A DNA stretch of 64,000 bases from Epiperipatus broadwayi (taxonomy: Eukaryota; Onychophora; Udeonychophora; Euonychophora; Peripatidae). The stretch covers positions 6,996,157 through 7,060,156 of the forward strand of contig JAQFVV010012434.1 of the NCBI GenBank assembly GCA_028023455.1. Direction: 5' to 3'. The position numbers and the translations under genes were made by a program. Under the pieces are notes generated by a model that saw only the letters and a list, made by a program, of their open reading frames with translations, searched no databases and was not told the DNA's origin. Shown here piece after piece: positions 11,757 to 24,215 of this stretch (within the stretch, counting starts at the first letter, position 1; every line of letters begins with the position of its first letter).

Positions 11757-14455
11757 ATATATATATATAACAATTTGAGCATTAAGTTAGAAGCAGATTT
11801 ATCTTTAACTAAATCTAGCTCATATATCTTATATTGTTCTTTGTGAAATTACATAGGTTTAGCTTGCTTTTTCACTTTTAACTTGTTATGGCCTAAGTTA
11901 CATTATAGCTGAACAATTATATAAATCATTACTTAGAAATTCTCATTACCCAAATTAACTGAAAATACTTATGGGGATTGAAAGACTGTATATAATAGTT
12001 AATTGCCATTATATTTATTTTTATTGTTATTACAATAATTTTTAATCAATGGACATTTTATTTGTGTTATATATATAAAACTGAGTCCATAAAAGTTGCT
12101 TGTTTATTGCAACTTTTAACATTTTATAACTAACTTCTAACTTTTGGAAACTTTGTGACTGTGGTGATGGACTGACCCTTCAAGTAAAGGAATAGAATAC
12201 CATTGGTAGATTAATCTTCAATGGTGCCTATGGCCAGATCGAGACTATTCAAAGCACAGCTTATGGTCGCATTTTCAGGCCATAGCACTCCTTGACTGCT
12301 AGAGCAATACCATACATCCAGAGCACTTTATTTGTTTTGAATATATAACTCAGGTGCCATACAACCCTGAAAATTATATATGATCTTCATGCTCAGATGA
12401 CAGGCCACAAATCTGGTGCTTGAAATATCTCAAGCTAGCTCATACTCTGTATCAGGGATCCAGCACATTTATTTAATATATAAAAATAACTATATTTTCA
12501 AATTAATGGTGACACAGTAACAAGAAAGAGAGTAAACCAAATGACAATTAAGCAAACATTATTTATTTATGCATACATACATATTTAACAGAATATCACA
12601 TAATAAATTTTACATAAGAAAATATAAATGATTACTTTCAGGCTCAAGTTATGATAGTCCTTTGTTAAAATTCATTTCATTTAAAATAAAATATCTAGAC
12701 CATTATTTAAAAGTATATTTACCCAGGTTTTTATTTGTGTGTATTTTCCATTGGTTTTGATTCTAACCAGTTGGCTTTTGGTTTTTCATTCAATGGCTTC
12801 ATGGGTTTCCTTCCAGGTTTCTGTTGAACAATGGAAGGGGGAGAGAGTATGTGGTAGCATCTATTTAAATCTAGGCATTTGTTCCAGGTGTTGGTTCCAG
12901 GCAAGGATAGTTGATTTTTTGCTGAGACTAGGGGCATAAAACCCAGTTGAACATCCTATGTCTGTCTAGTGATGCATGTTGCTAACTCTGTGGCTTCTGA
13001 ATTCTTTAAAAAGAATCCAAATGGATCCAAATGTATAACTGAATGGGAACTGAATCTGAACTGAACTCAAACTGAACTATAATAGTACTCTTCCTCTTTC
13101 ATTGTTTTAATTTCTTATCATTATTTTTAATTTTGATCATAACATAAGCCTGTTTTTAATTACCTTTTACATTGCATGTTATCTAATCTTTCTTAGATTA
13201 ATCTACTATTACTTTTATGAGATAGTTTACATGTTTTTTAATTAATTCATTTATCAGTTTTAGCTTCTTTTTTTATCAGTCAATAATCTTTCAAACCAAT
13301 TATATTTTTGAAAGTTTTCTTTTACAAAGTAATTTTTGTTCTGATTGTTCATATTTACTTATTTTTATATGTTTTTTCTTTTAATTTCTTTTTAATTTAT
13401 AAAAAGGAGAGGATGAGTTTTAAATCTTTTTATTTTAGATTTTTTCCCCATCAGCTCTCATACTAAAACTTTTATATTTGAAAAGAAAAAAATATAATGC
13501 AATGTTTTGCTTTTGCAAAATTATGTTTCTTAAAACAAAACAAAAAACTATTCTAAAATATATTACATTTTTTTTCTATTTTTGTTTCTATCAATAATTT
13601 ATTCATTTATTTTTAAATTATAAATATGTAACCCTAGTATATATGTTTGTCTTGTAACATATATTTCACTAGCATTACAATATATATGAGATATTATGAC
13701 AATAATGCCCAAAAAATTGACATGCCTTATTCTGAGCAGCCACAAGTAACAAAATCGACTATTATATATCTAATAAATACAACCCAGATATGAATGGAAT
13801 CAATTTTAAAGGAATGCATGATAAGATTACTACTATTCATGAAATAATTATTAAAATATACCTGATTATGCTTTGATGAACCAAATGTTGCAGAATAAAT
13901 AACTTAAGTATTTTATACCAATAAACATCACATGACCACCATCTCTTATGCTTGTTTTAAATATTTTATATTAACTTACAGTACCACTTCTTATGGTTCA
14001 GATCAAGGAATAACATGATGGCTTAAATTTATAATTACTAGTTAAGTAATCAGAACACCATCAACAACTCAATTCCATTACATATTCACTTTTTCTCACA
14101 GCAAAGAAATTCACTGAAATATAAATTTTGATTATTATATGATGAGCATACAAAAATAATATTCTAATGTCAGATATGTATCATACAGATATTCCAGATG
14201 TAAAATGGATCATTTAACAAAAACAGATATTTTAACTTAAATGTAAATACAAATGTTAGCACAAATAAATATTCCTGTTTAGTGTATGTAACTAACTTAT
14301 TAAGTTATAAACTACTAACAACACATATTAATAGGCTTATGAAATATTAATTTTATAAATAAATAAAACTATTTTAATTTTCTAGCTAACTGCTGTATTA
14401 TTGTTTCACATTTCATAGTTGCTATACACATAATATCTAATGGATTATCCTAGGT
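11757..14455. other. Intergenic, with one MITE end
   Basis: No gene supported. A terminus of the ATCACATGATCAC repeat family occurs at about 13925-13955 (catcacatgaccacc followed by 'atctcttatgcttg'). It matches the start of the copy at 42938 but has no partner end nearby. The moderate-complexity stretch 12150-12480 matches nothing I know. Confidence 0.4.
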
Positions 14456-14802
14456 AACATATATATATATATAATTATAATTGAAATAATAAATTTAATG
14501 GTTTACAAATTATGACAAGCAATCCTTAAATCCACAGAAGTACTTTCAGTTAATTTCTTAAACCTGCCTCAATTGCCATTAAATTCAAAAACAAAAGCAG
14601 ACGCAAATGTCATCAATTCCACGAATCTCGAATTTGAATTGATGACATTTGCTTCCGCTTTTGTTTTTGAATTTAATGGCAGTTGAAGCAGGTTTAAGAA
14701 ATTAACCGAAAGTACTTCTGCAGATTTAAGGATTGTTTGTAATAGTTTGTAAACCCTTAAATTTATTATTTCAATTATAATTACAATATATATATATATA
14801 TC
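14456..14802. mobile_element. Palindromic foldback MITE
   Basis: About 147-bp arms pair across a short centre near 14620-14635. The left arm runs from 'aattataattgaaat' (14473) through 'aattgatgac' complements near 14607. The right arm mirrors it and ends 'atttcaattataatt' at 14782. The two arms differ at only a few bases. Both ends run into TA repeats, so the target duplication cannot be defined. Non-coding. Confidence 0.85.
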
Positions 14803-17800
14803 ACTGAATTTTGGATAAAAGTAGAGTTTAGAAGAAAAATGAAAGAAAGAGAAAGTGTTATTAGAAAAAACTTTCCACTCTCATTTCCAAGTAAATTTGT
14901 GTGTTAGGAAATTTTGCATAAATTATTACTAATATCAAAAGATAAAAAAATAATTGCATCTATGTATTTGCATACATATTAGTTCATGATGCATGTACAT
15001 GTAAAACAGCTTTTTTTGCCGGTGGATATAATTTTCGTAGTTTTGAAATCTTTCTTCCAGACAATTTTGTTTTTTCCCCCCAATATTTGTACACATTTTG
15101 GATTACATTACTAATCACCACAGCATTAGGTTTAAAGAACATTATTAGATCAGTGAAAAAGCAATGGTACAATAAGATTTCTAGCCATTTATCCCGATGT
15201 ATTTTGCTGTCTATTTTACTATTTCATTATATTAGTGAAGGGGGAACTGCTTTAACGAATGGCACCAAGCTCTTCTATGTTTGCCACAACTGTGTGTTAC
15301 TCTGTGGAGTTATGTTCTGTCCTCCATTAACAATAGTAAAGCTATGACCAGCATGGATTCAGTACACAACTGCTTAGTACTTTATATTGAACTAATTCTT
15401 TGATTCAATCCTTCACATGCATACCTTTCCTCCACTGACATAACAGACAAACAAACAACATTTCTTTCAAAATTCCATGATATTTTTCAATTAACATTTT
15501 ACAATTTATTTACTATGTCTTTTTTCCCATTGTCTATTTCAGACGTATCTTTGACAGAATTATTTTTCATTCAGTTATATTTTATTTTATATAATTATAA
15601 ATAGATTTTCAAAACATTATTTAAATTTTTATCCTTTGAAATGAAATTATTTTTTTGCATTATAGTAGATATAAAGTCTGTCTTTCAATTATTACAAATT
15701 TTAATTTATGATATAAAATTATTTACTCTGCTAAAAAATAGAATATTGTAGCCTATTTCTTATTTTACAATAGTTATTAACCTTTTTCTTATTTTAAATG
15801 CTATTAAGAATTTATTACATCTTATTACAATATTTTATTATCATTTCTATTTTATTAGGTATCGATTTCTTTATTTAAATTTCAACATTAACTTTGGGGA
15901 TCAGCAAAATAACTCCCGCAGCATTTATCTGAAAGCTAGCTGTATGAAATATTCTAGTTATTTTACCAATTGTTAATGGTATATAATTGTATAACATTCT
16001 CTCTTTTCTGACTACTGTTTTTAGGCTGGAAATATTACTTATTACTAGAAAATATTAATTTTTATCACTAAATTAAATATATGATACAACATTATCTATA
16101 CTATAATAACCATCTTTAGGCGAGTGCATTAATGATTATTAAGAATCATTTATTAGGTTAGAGAATATTTTATTATTTTTATTAAAGATCTCCTTTCCTA
16201 TTCATGGCCTTGTAATACCATCTTTTTTTCTCTAACATAACTGAAAATCTCTTTCAACGTTCTTGAAAACTATTATTCAGCAGTCATACTACAAACAAAC
16301 AACTAAATCAATATAAAGGCAAGTTCTTCAGCTGGTTTAAGACTCACACCTCTCTCAAAGCTATTATCACCATTCAATATTTATCTATTAAATACAGTAA
16401 TATTCAATTTATAAGTGCTACAATCATCTTTAGATAAATATATTAACCATTATTAAGAATCATTTATTACAATGGTCATTTTTATATTGTTTTCAGTCCA
16501 CATATAATTGGTAAGCTTGGTTAAAGATTAAAGTTTAATCATACCATATTTTTACGATGTTGTTTCTACTCTTTGTATTAAAATTCCTGATAATTAATAA
16601 AATTCTGGAAATTATTTTAAAATAATGATATGATTGTATATAGGTATGTCGGTGTGTGTCAATATTTCATTCAAATTTAAACGTTCGTGTTTGATTATGC
16701 TAATACATACACAATACCTGAATATATTTATAAATGCGTATACAAATATGTGCAAGTGGGAAATTTTTTTAGTCGTAATTGTGATTACTGATTTAACTAT
16801 ACCCAATTAAACATTTAAATAGAAAGAAAAAAATATTTGATACAAGTTGCAAGTTTTCTTAAGCCCAAAATACATTGTTATCGAAGTGAAAGATTTTGTT
16901 TTTAAAAAATTATTTTAGATAAGTATTTTATTTCGATTTTTGATATCATGAAACTGCTCTAATTTTTTTATTTGATTACAATGATTATCAAAATAGTTAG
17001 CACACGATTTAATGGATTAGTATCTATAGAATATTAATAAAAATGTCATTGACTTTTAGGCAATTATAGGAGAGTTTAATTGAGACTATTACAAATGTTC
17101 AAACTGTAATAACGGAATAATTTTATTTTAAAAACAAAATAGATATCACGTTTGATTCCTTATCAATTTCGGCTTAAATATTATATTAAATTTATTTAAA
17201 ATCTATTTAAAAATTTAAAAGTTCATTTGGTTGGCGAATATAATTACATTTTACTCGCGAAACAAAAATAACATTTTCTACAAAAGTATTAATAATAAAT
17301 CTTGCAATTAACTTAATTATTTATGTAACAGAAATTCAGTAATCGTAGTAATAAAAAGCAACTCACCATTTGGTGAGTTAAAAACCTTGGTTAAGCTAAA
17401 TCAAGTTATTTTACGAATGATCTCATTTGAAAGAAAAGAAAAAAGAAAAGAATTTTAGAATTGCTTTTGTTCTTATTTACAAATAGTAACGAATAGCACC
17501 AATCCTTTTTTATGCGGAAGTTACAATATAACAATTATAATAATTTTACCTTATGGTAAATATAAAAAGCAGATCGGAAAAAATTGCACAAAACTTTATA
17601 TATTTTTCAATAGATGAGGTAAGGAATAAATCATTAAGAATATTTCAATATTTAATATTTTAATATAACTATCAGTGGATAAATGTTTCTTTATGAATAT
17701 TACTTTTTATTATATATAAATAATTTTAGTTCATAATTTATGAAAATACTTTATTAGGTTTATTATATAATAAAAGATTAAATAGTAAGATAAAGACTTT

Positions 17801-18965
17801 ACCATTATCACTGTATAGGTAAAGATGAGCAGACAATTTTTATTAGGTCAGTCAAATAAATGCTGAATGAAGATTAAAATTTTCCGTTCTTCTAATTTTA
17901 ACTTTCTAATAATAATTAAATTGATACTTATTTAGTGTCTAGGAATTGACTAGTCAATTGGGTTATCTACGGACTAATTAACCAGTGGAAAAATTCTAAT
18001 TTTATATAAAACATGAATGCATACACAAACAATTTTTAAAGTATTCATAGTTATTAAAATTTTAAAATTTTTGGAAAACTTAAATGATGTATGATATAGA
18101 ATTTATAAAATACACGGTAATGATATGATTTAAATGAGCATTGTGATCGAATATAAAAACTAATATTAACATAAAAAACAACAACAAAAAAATTTAATAT
18201 GACAGTTTTATAATAATTTCTGAGAATTTTTATTAATGACTTTGATGTATGTAAATTTAATTTACATTAATCCAGCGACAAGTAAGTAACAATTAGCATT
18301 AATAATGTTTTATTAAGTTAGAAATTATTACATCACTTATTGCTTTTAAATTTTATCAAACATTAAATATATCTGTTACTTTTCATAATCTGTGATACTT
18401 TTTCTTTAAACTATGTAGATCTTTCCCTATTCCTTCCACTCTTTTATTTCTTCAAAATCACTTTAATCTCTATTATATTTTGAAGGTTCATTCTAAGCCT
18501 TTTCAGTTAAGTCAAACTACTCATTTCTCACAAAGAGCTACTAAACCATTGCTATGTATTTATTTATAGTGAATTATATAAACTTAATACTTTGAACCAT
18601 AATTTTAATCAGTGTTTATTCATAATAATTATTTTTTAATAAATAAATAATCTTTAATTATTCTGGGTTATTTATATATATATATTTGTACTAAATATAT
18701 GAAGTTTTAAAATTTTCTTAAAAAGCAAATATAAATCCTATTTTTTATAAACTAATCATAAGAACATTTCTTATTTTTAATCCTTTTGTCTCTGTCTTGA
18801 CCGATAATATATATGAGCTATTACATATATATGTACTATTCTACTGAATAAATATATTACAACTGGATAGTAGGTATCAACTGGTCTATTATTCTTTCCT
18901 AATTAAAAAAAAGATAATTGAAAGATGATCATGTTAATAATATTTTGACTATACATAACATTTAA
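14803..18965. other. Intergenic; locally CpG-richer at 16.6-17.6 kb
   Basis: No gene supported. 16560-17560 has more CpG dinucleotides than the surrounding DNA (for example 'ctcgcg', 'atcgtag', 'gcggaag') and a 'caccaatcc' box near 17497. It could be an undermethylated control region. A short near-duplicate ('ttaagaatcatttatta') occurs near 16138 and 16452. Confidence 0.35.
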
Positions 18966-19072
18966 CATCACATGATCACATCTCCTATACTAGCACATTA
19001 ATTGTTGATAAACAGAGCAAAACTCTCCATACAGGTGATAATACTGTATGGAGAGGTTTGCTCTGTTTATAC
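18966..19072. mobile_element. MITE of the ATCACATGATCAC family, hairpin copy
   Basis: Begins catcacatgatcac, then 'tactagcacattaa'. It then forms a hairpin from 'aaacagagcaaaactctcc' (about 19009) to its inverse 'gagaggtttgctctgttt' (ending about 19069). The outer right terminus is missing. The same family occurs at 21434, 40427 and 42938. Confidence 0.75.
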
Positions 19073-19178
19073 ATAACATTTATGATATAGCAAAAAAAGT
19101 AATGTAGAAATGCCTTCTTGCACTGTTTGAAATAACATTCTTCTAGTTCAACAAACATGATTATTTTATATTAACAAT

Positions 19179-19337
19179 TTTTATTAGTCATTCATTAGAC
19201 TAGAGATTATCCACTTGAACAATATTTCTGTAATATAATTTTCACTACATCACTTTCATGCTAGGTAGGGATTGGTTTCTATCCACTTTTAATACCTTGT
19301 GGAAGAATGTAATCATAAACATATGACCAAAGATGTA
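19179..19337. mobile_element. Partial copy of the 58.6-kb foldback family
   Basis: 'tattagtcattcattagact' to 'atgtaatcataaa...tatgaccaaagatg' matches one arm plus the loop of the complete palindrome at 58625-58930. The second arm is absent. Confidence 0.75.
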
Positions 19338-19338
19338 T

Positions 19339-19440
19339 CAAAAATATGATAACCTAGATGCATATTTTGTCCTGAACCAGCACTCATCAGTTGGCCCAGA
19401 TCACTATCTCTTACACATATATTTAGCATTATTCAGTATA
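19339..19440 (+). repeat. Fragment of the 'cagcactcatcagttgg' repeat family
   Basis: 'gaaccagcactcatcagttg' then 'cccagatcac' matches the same segment at 23075-23110 and 38518-38548. Only this inner segment is kept. Confidence 0.65.
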
Positions 19441-21433
19441 TATAGATAACAAGTTACTACAGTTGTTTTGAATATATGAATTTTTTTCTACAGTACAGGC
19501 TTTTTATACTTGACTGTGCCAAACTTACTACGTTCACAACTTTGCAGTTATGGATGAACATATTATTTAAGATATTTAAAAATGCACAAAAAGAAAAATA
19601 GAATAAAACTGATAAAATGAGTCTGTTTTTATAAATAATTGTTAAAGAAAGAAAAGTGAAATTTAGTATGAATTTCAATATAAGACATCAGTGGATGAAA
19701 AGGATTGATTCAACTGTAGAATATCCTGTTTGGCAAATTGTATTTACTAATTGCGAGCTCACAAGTTATATATGTATATGCAGTATACTTATATATTCCT
19801 ATCAAATTGTATTTCTTACAATAATTGTAAATTCAATACTATTTATTCATGTTCAATTACAGTTTTCCCACAAATAATATCTACCTTTTTTTGTGACATC
19901 AGAAATATAATATTTGCCTTATTTTGTTGTCAGAAAATAATAGAAATTAATAATAATGATAATATATATATTTAGTAATTCCACTTAATTTTTTTTTTAT
20001 TATATCTTTATTAAAAGAAAAAAAAAAAACAGGTATTTTATTAATACAATAGTCTTGAAAAATTTTGACATTTCAATTATTTTACATTATAATTTAACCA
20101 GTTCAAGCATTTCTGCATTTTTTGAAAGTTTGGAAAGAAAAGAATAATAGTATGAACGTCATCTTTTTATATTAGATTATAATAGCTTTGACGTTTTTAT
20201 AAATGATGTAACAGCAATTGAGTAATTACTAGAAGTTAATTACCACATTTTTTGATAAACGGTTTTTGACTAAATTTAACCTAGTTAATTTCAGCATGTT
20301 CAAGCTTAGGAGAGTCTAACCCGCTTCCTTTGAAGCTTCTACTTTTACTTAATATTATATATAACTTTAAACATTTTAAGTTTATTTAGAATAAAAATTC
20401 GTTTGTAATGTATTGACAAACTACAATTGCCTATCAAGGTCACATTTCTCCAGACTAATCTTTTGTATGGAGTTTTTCACTGTTGAAATAACTATCTATT
20501 TTTCCGATGTAAAAATTAATAAAATACATGCAAGGCAAAGAAAGACTTTTCTAACAGTGAAGAAAATTAAACTGTTACCAGATTTGCCAATTTTGCATGG
20601 TGAGGCTTTTAATGTTTTTCACCATTGTTTTATCTCTATCTTAGGCATAGCTAGATTTTATTTATAAATCAATGTCAAATGAATGGTTTGGATGAGTATG
20701 GACTAAAAATCTGTAAACAAAACTAAGCATGTTTAGAACCTAAAAAATATTTCTAAGTTTAACCAGCCTTGGTTCAAATTCTCAATTAGGGAAACAACTG
20801 ACAGATGTGTTTAGTACTATGCCACAAATCTTTAAGTCCAAAATAAGAATTTATTTAAATCATTTGTAATTTACTTCCAAAATTATGAGTTAATCAATCA
20901 TCTACTTATCCACATACTTCTAAAATATTGGCAACATTTCTATCCCATTTTTTAATCCTCTATTTTTCATATCAATAAAACATCTCATAAAACAGAACCG
21001 TTTAGATTTTTTAAATCAATTTTTTTAGTTTTTTTCATTGTATCTATAAGATATCAATAAAACATCACAGTACTTTCTCTGCTTACTAAACATGCTTAAA
21101 GGCTTCTTTTCACCCTAATCTAGAACTAGTGTAATTCTGAGTAATCAAAGGAAAGATGTAAAAGATGGCTATTACATACATATGTGAATTAGTTCCAGGG
21201 TTTTCACTGATGAAAATATAATCAGAATTGTTTCTGGAGATGTGGATATTATAGCACTACTAAGTGACTCTAAAGTAGGATGAAGATAAATACATTTGAT
21301 ACTACCTATAAGATATTATTATCTTGAATTCATATGAATATTTGAAATATCAAAAAATAAAATTCCATTTGAATGCTTAGTTTTGACATTTATTTTCTTC
21401 TGATTAACAATGTTTCACTTACTTCAAATAATC
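19441..21433. other. Intergenic, nothing recognised
   Basis: Open frames up to 84 codons lack motifs. It lies between two half-preserved ends of one MITE family (18966 and 21557), so it could be cargo of a longer element, but no transposase is visible. Confidence 0.35.
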
Positions 21434-21557
21434 ATAAACAGAGCAAAAACTCTCCATACAGTATTGCCACCTGTGCTAAACAGAGTAATCAATGGAGAGT
21501 TTTTGCTCTGTTTATCAATAATTAATGTGCTAGTATAGTAAATGTGATCATGTGATG
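21434..21557. mobile_element. MITE of the ATCACATGATCAC family, hairpin copy
   Basis: Hairpin from 'aaacagagcaaaaactctcc' (about 21437) to 'ggagagtttttgctctgttt' (about 21495-21514), followed by the outer arm ending 'gtgatcatgtgatg'. The outer left arm is missing, complementary to the copy at 18966. Confidence 0.75.
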
Positions 21558-22135
21558 CTTAATGGTTCAAATAATCATGTTAAAATTTCATATGATATAA
21601 AAAATTCTTTAAATAAATTGTTAAATTAATTTTTCCTTGCTTGTATATGTAATACTTTTGCATGCTATGTTTTACAAGAGGAGTGCTTTATTTCTTTTCT
21701 TAATTTAGCTGAGTGCATTTTCAGGGGAGTACCATAATTATAGCTCTCATGTTTCATGTTGTTTCTTCTTAAAATTATGTATAAAGCAATAACAATATGA
21801 AACATGAGAATTATGATTATGATGATTATTACTGAAAGTGCACTCAACTAAATTAAGACAAGAAAATAAAACCACTTTGTAATGCATATCTGGATGCAGA
21901 AGAATTTAAATGAATTGATATAAAGTTTCAATCCATTGGTTGTTCTACAACAGATAATAATGAAAATTTCAATTTGAAATATACAAAACATTTTTGATAA
22001 TAATTTGTAAATCAAGATGAAGCAATAAGAAAGTCATTGCAAAAAATAAACTGCTTTATTTGGAGTCTTTATATTTTTTTTATTGTAAGTCTTCTAAATT
22101 GTTATATGAAATATAAAAAACAAATGTTATATATA
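21558..22135. other. Intergenic, nothing recognised
   Basis: AT-rich. Includes a small inverted block near 21700-21860 ('gagtgcattttcaggggagt' region against 'actgaaagtgcactcaacta'), which may be an old hairpin. Confidence 0.35.
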
Positions 22136-22424
22136 TAACTATAACAACACATGAAAATTTTTACAAACGTATTTAAATAATAATTGAACTGCCCTCTAGC
22201 TGCAAAGTTCGATAGCATTTTACAATAAGAGAGTGACCACCTCTTACTGTCTTTAGATTTTTTTATGTACAGCCATCCAGAACTATTACCAGCCAGAGTT
22301 CCAATTTAAATCAGTCTTTATATCTTTTAATGTAAATTGATCTTTAATCAACTGATATTAAATGTATAGAGTGAAAATCTTTCATTTACTTCTAGAACTC
22401 TATAATCAATTAACACGTTATATA
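22136..22424. mobile_element. Half copy of a foldback MITE
   Basis: Direct repeat of 22457-22726, containing one arm plus the loop. It shares 'gaactgccctctagc', 'gagagtgaccacctcttact' and 'ccagccagagttcc'. It lacks the second arm present in the neighbouring copy. Confidence 0.82.
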
Positions 22425-22456
22425 CGTAATGATAAATAATATTTTAATAATGAATA

Positions 22457-22945
22457 ACTATAACAACGTGAAAATTTTTACAAACGTATTTAAATAATAA
22501 CTGAACTGCCCTCTAGCCGCAAAGTTCGATAGCATTTTACAATAAGAGAGTGACCACCTCTTACTGTCTTTTAGATATTTTTATGTACAGCCATCCAGAA
22601 CTATTACCAGCCAGAGTTCCAATTTAAATCAGTCTTTATATCTTTTAATGTAAATTGATCTTTAATCAACTGATATTAAATGTATAGAGTGGAAATCTTT
22701 CATTCACTTCTAGAACTCTATAATCAATTAAAGATCAATTTACATTAAAAGATATAAAGAGTGATTTAAATTGGAACTCTGGCTGGTAATAATTCTGGAT
22801 GGCTGTACATAAAAAGATCTAAAAGACAGTAAGAGGTGGTCACTCTCTTATTGTAAAATGCTATCGAACTTTGCAGCTAGAGGGCAGTTCAATTATTATT
22901 TAAATAAGTTTGTAAAATTTTTCACGTGTTGTTATAGTTATATAT
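22457..22945. mobile_element. Complete foldback MITE
   Basis: The left arm (22459-about 22665) is mirrored by the right arm (about 22728-22942). Arms of about 210 bp surround a loop of about 60 bp. Terminal sequence is 'actataacaac' / 'gttgttatagt'. TA-rich flanks hide the target duplication. Non-coding. Confidence 0.88.
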
Positions 22946-22952
22946 ATATATT

Positions 22953-23275
22953 TGAAAGGATTTGAACTCAGACTTTCAAGCTCCCTATAGCTATCCACTC
23001 CATCTTCTACAAACGATACACTTGACCACATACATGTGAAAAAAATAAATGATCTCCAATATGTGTATTTTCTGCTGAACTAGCACTCATCAGTTGGTCC
23101 AGATCATTAAGATAGTAAATCTTCAAACTTTAATGGATAGGCTTCAACCTTCTCCACTCTCTAACTCTTCAGTCATCAATATCATTGAAAATCTGATGAA
23201 GGAATGATGAAAGCCCTCATTGATGCTAATATTATCACCATACCCATGTTAACTTTAAACCACTCTGACCCCTCA
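22953..23275 (+). repeat. Dispersed foldback-related repeat, arm plus loop
   Basis: Runs from 'ggatttgaactcagac' to 'gaaaatctgatgaaggaatg' and beyond. The same order of blocks is at 38404-38730 (plus) and, inverted, at 36105-36440. The 38.4-kb copy continues into an inverted second arm, so the family is foldback-like rather than a simple SINE. Confidence 0.75.
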
Positions 23276-23834
23276 CATATAGGGCCTTAATAAATATGTA
23301 TATGTGTCTGTGTGAAATACTCATTTAGTTATATGAAATAAGACTGACTGATCAATCAAACTGCAAAGAATTGTGCATTTAAATATATAAGCTTATAATA
23401 ATCACTCATATTAATCCCAAAAAAAAATAATAATATAATACTATAATTGAAAACTCATTCAGGTATTATTAGAGCTAAACCTTGGTCATAATAAATATAT
23501 AAATATAGAAAGATATTTAAATTAGAAATATGGGTCCTATTTAAATGTAATAAAAAACTTTTTAAAAATCATTGCATTTGTATTATAAATTTAAAAAAAA
23601 TCAAATGATTTTATTATTCAGAAATTCATAGTGAGTTTGAATATCAAACCAGAGTTGCACTAAATTATGCAAGATTGCATTATAAATAATAAAGTAAGAT
23701 AGGAACTAATTTCTAAAAACCAATTATATAAATCTATTTATACATTTATTTGGGATTTGATTCGCCAATTCGATACAAGAACATCCAATAACTTTAAACT
23801 TTCTAGCTAATCCACTTGCCTATCAATTCATTCT

Positions 23835-24060
23835 AATGTGAAGAAACAGTGATGATAAATCTTTTAAATCTGAGGCCATCAATCTCACAAAATCTTACTT
23901 TGGTATTATAGGTGGGTGATTTTGGAAATGATTTATGGGAAGGTTATTTTTGTTTATATATATATGTTATACATCTAATTGATTTTCACTTGAGAAGGTT
24001 TGTTTGTTATTAGACAAAACCATGGTCATAAAAGTATTTTATTAAAACTTGTTTTTTAGC
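23835..24060 (+). mobile_element. 5'-truncated Penelope-like element, 3' fragment
   Basis: Matches the end of the element at 51467-53330. 'gatgataaatc...ctgaggccatcaatct' corresponds to the last codons of its GIY-YIG ORF (around 53130-53170). 'gattttcacttgagaagg' followed by 'accatgg' matches its 3' tail (53260-53310). About 80% similar by eye, so clearly older. It shows this family retrotransposed here more than once. Confidence 0.75.
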
Positions 24061-24069
24061 TAGTAATAT

Positions 24070-24153
24070 TCATAACAATCAACAATTTCAAACTGTTGTC
24101 AAGGCAACCTCCTTTTTAACCTTGTCTTGACAACAATTTGAAATTGTTAATTG
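24070..24153. repeat. Short inverted repeat (hairpin)
   Basis: 'caatcaacaatttcaaactg' then 'ttgtcaaggc' is mirrored by 'cttgacaacaatttgaaatt' then 'gttaattg'. Loop about 15 bp. The adjoining block 24154-24215 ('attgtctaagtgttgactgg') recurs at 28506-28535, so this belongs to a small dispersed family. Confidence 0.65.
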
Positions 24154-24215
24154 TTACTGATATTGGAATTGTCTAAGTGTTGACTGGTTTTTAATGATCC
24201 ATATATGCATATATT

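Noticed and set aside
12739-12939. Overlapping 66- to 68-codon frames on both strands
   Set aside because: No homology-like motif, start context or splice sites. Length is within chance for this composition.
22953-23275. tRNA-derived SINE reading of this repeat, from a B-box-like 'gagttcaaatcc' on the minus strand
   Set aside because: Other copies do not conserve the box, the tRNA-like part would sit at the wrong end, and the copy at 38404-38890 shows a second inverted arm.
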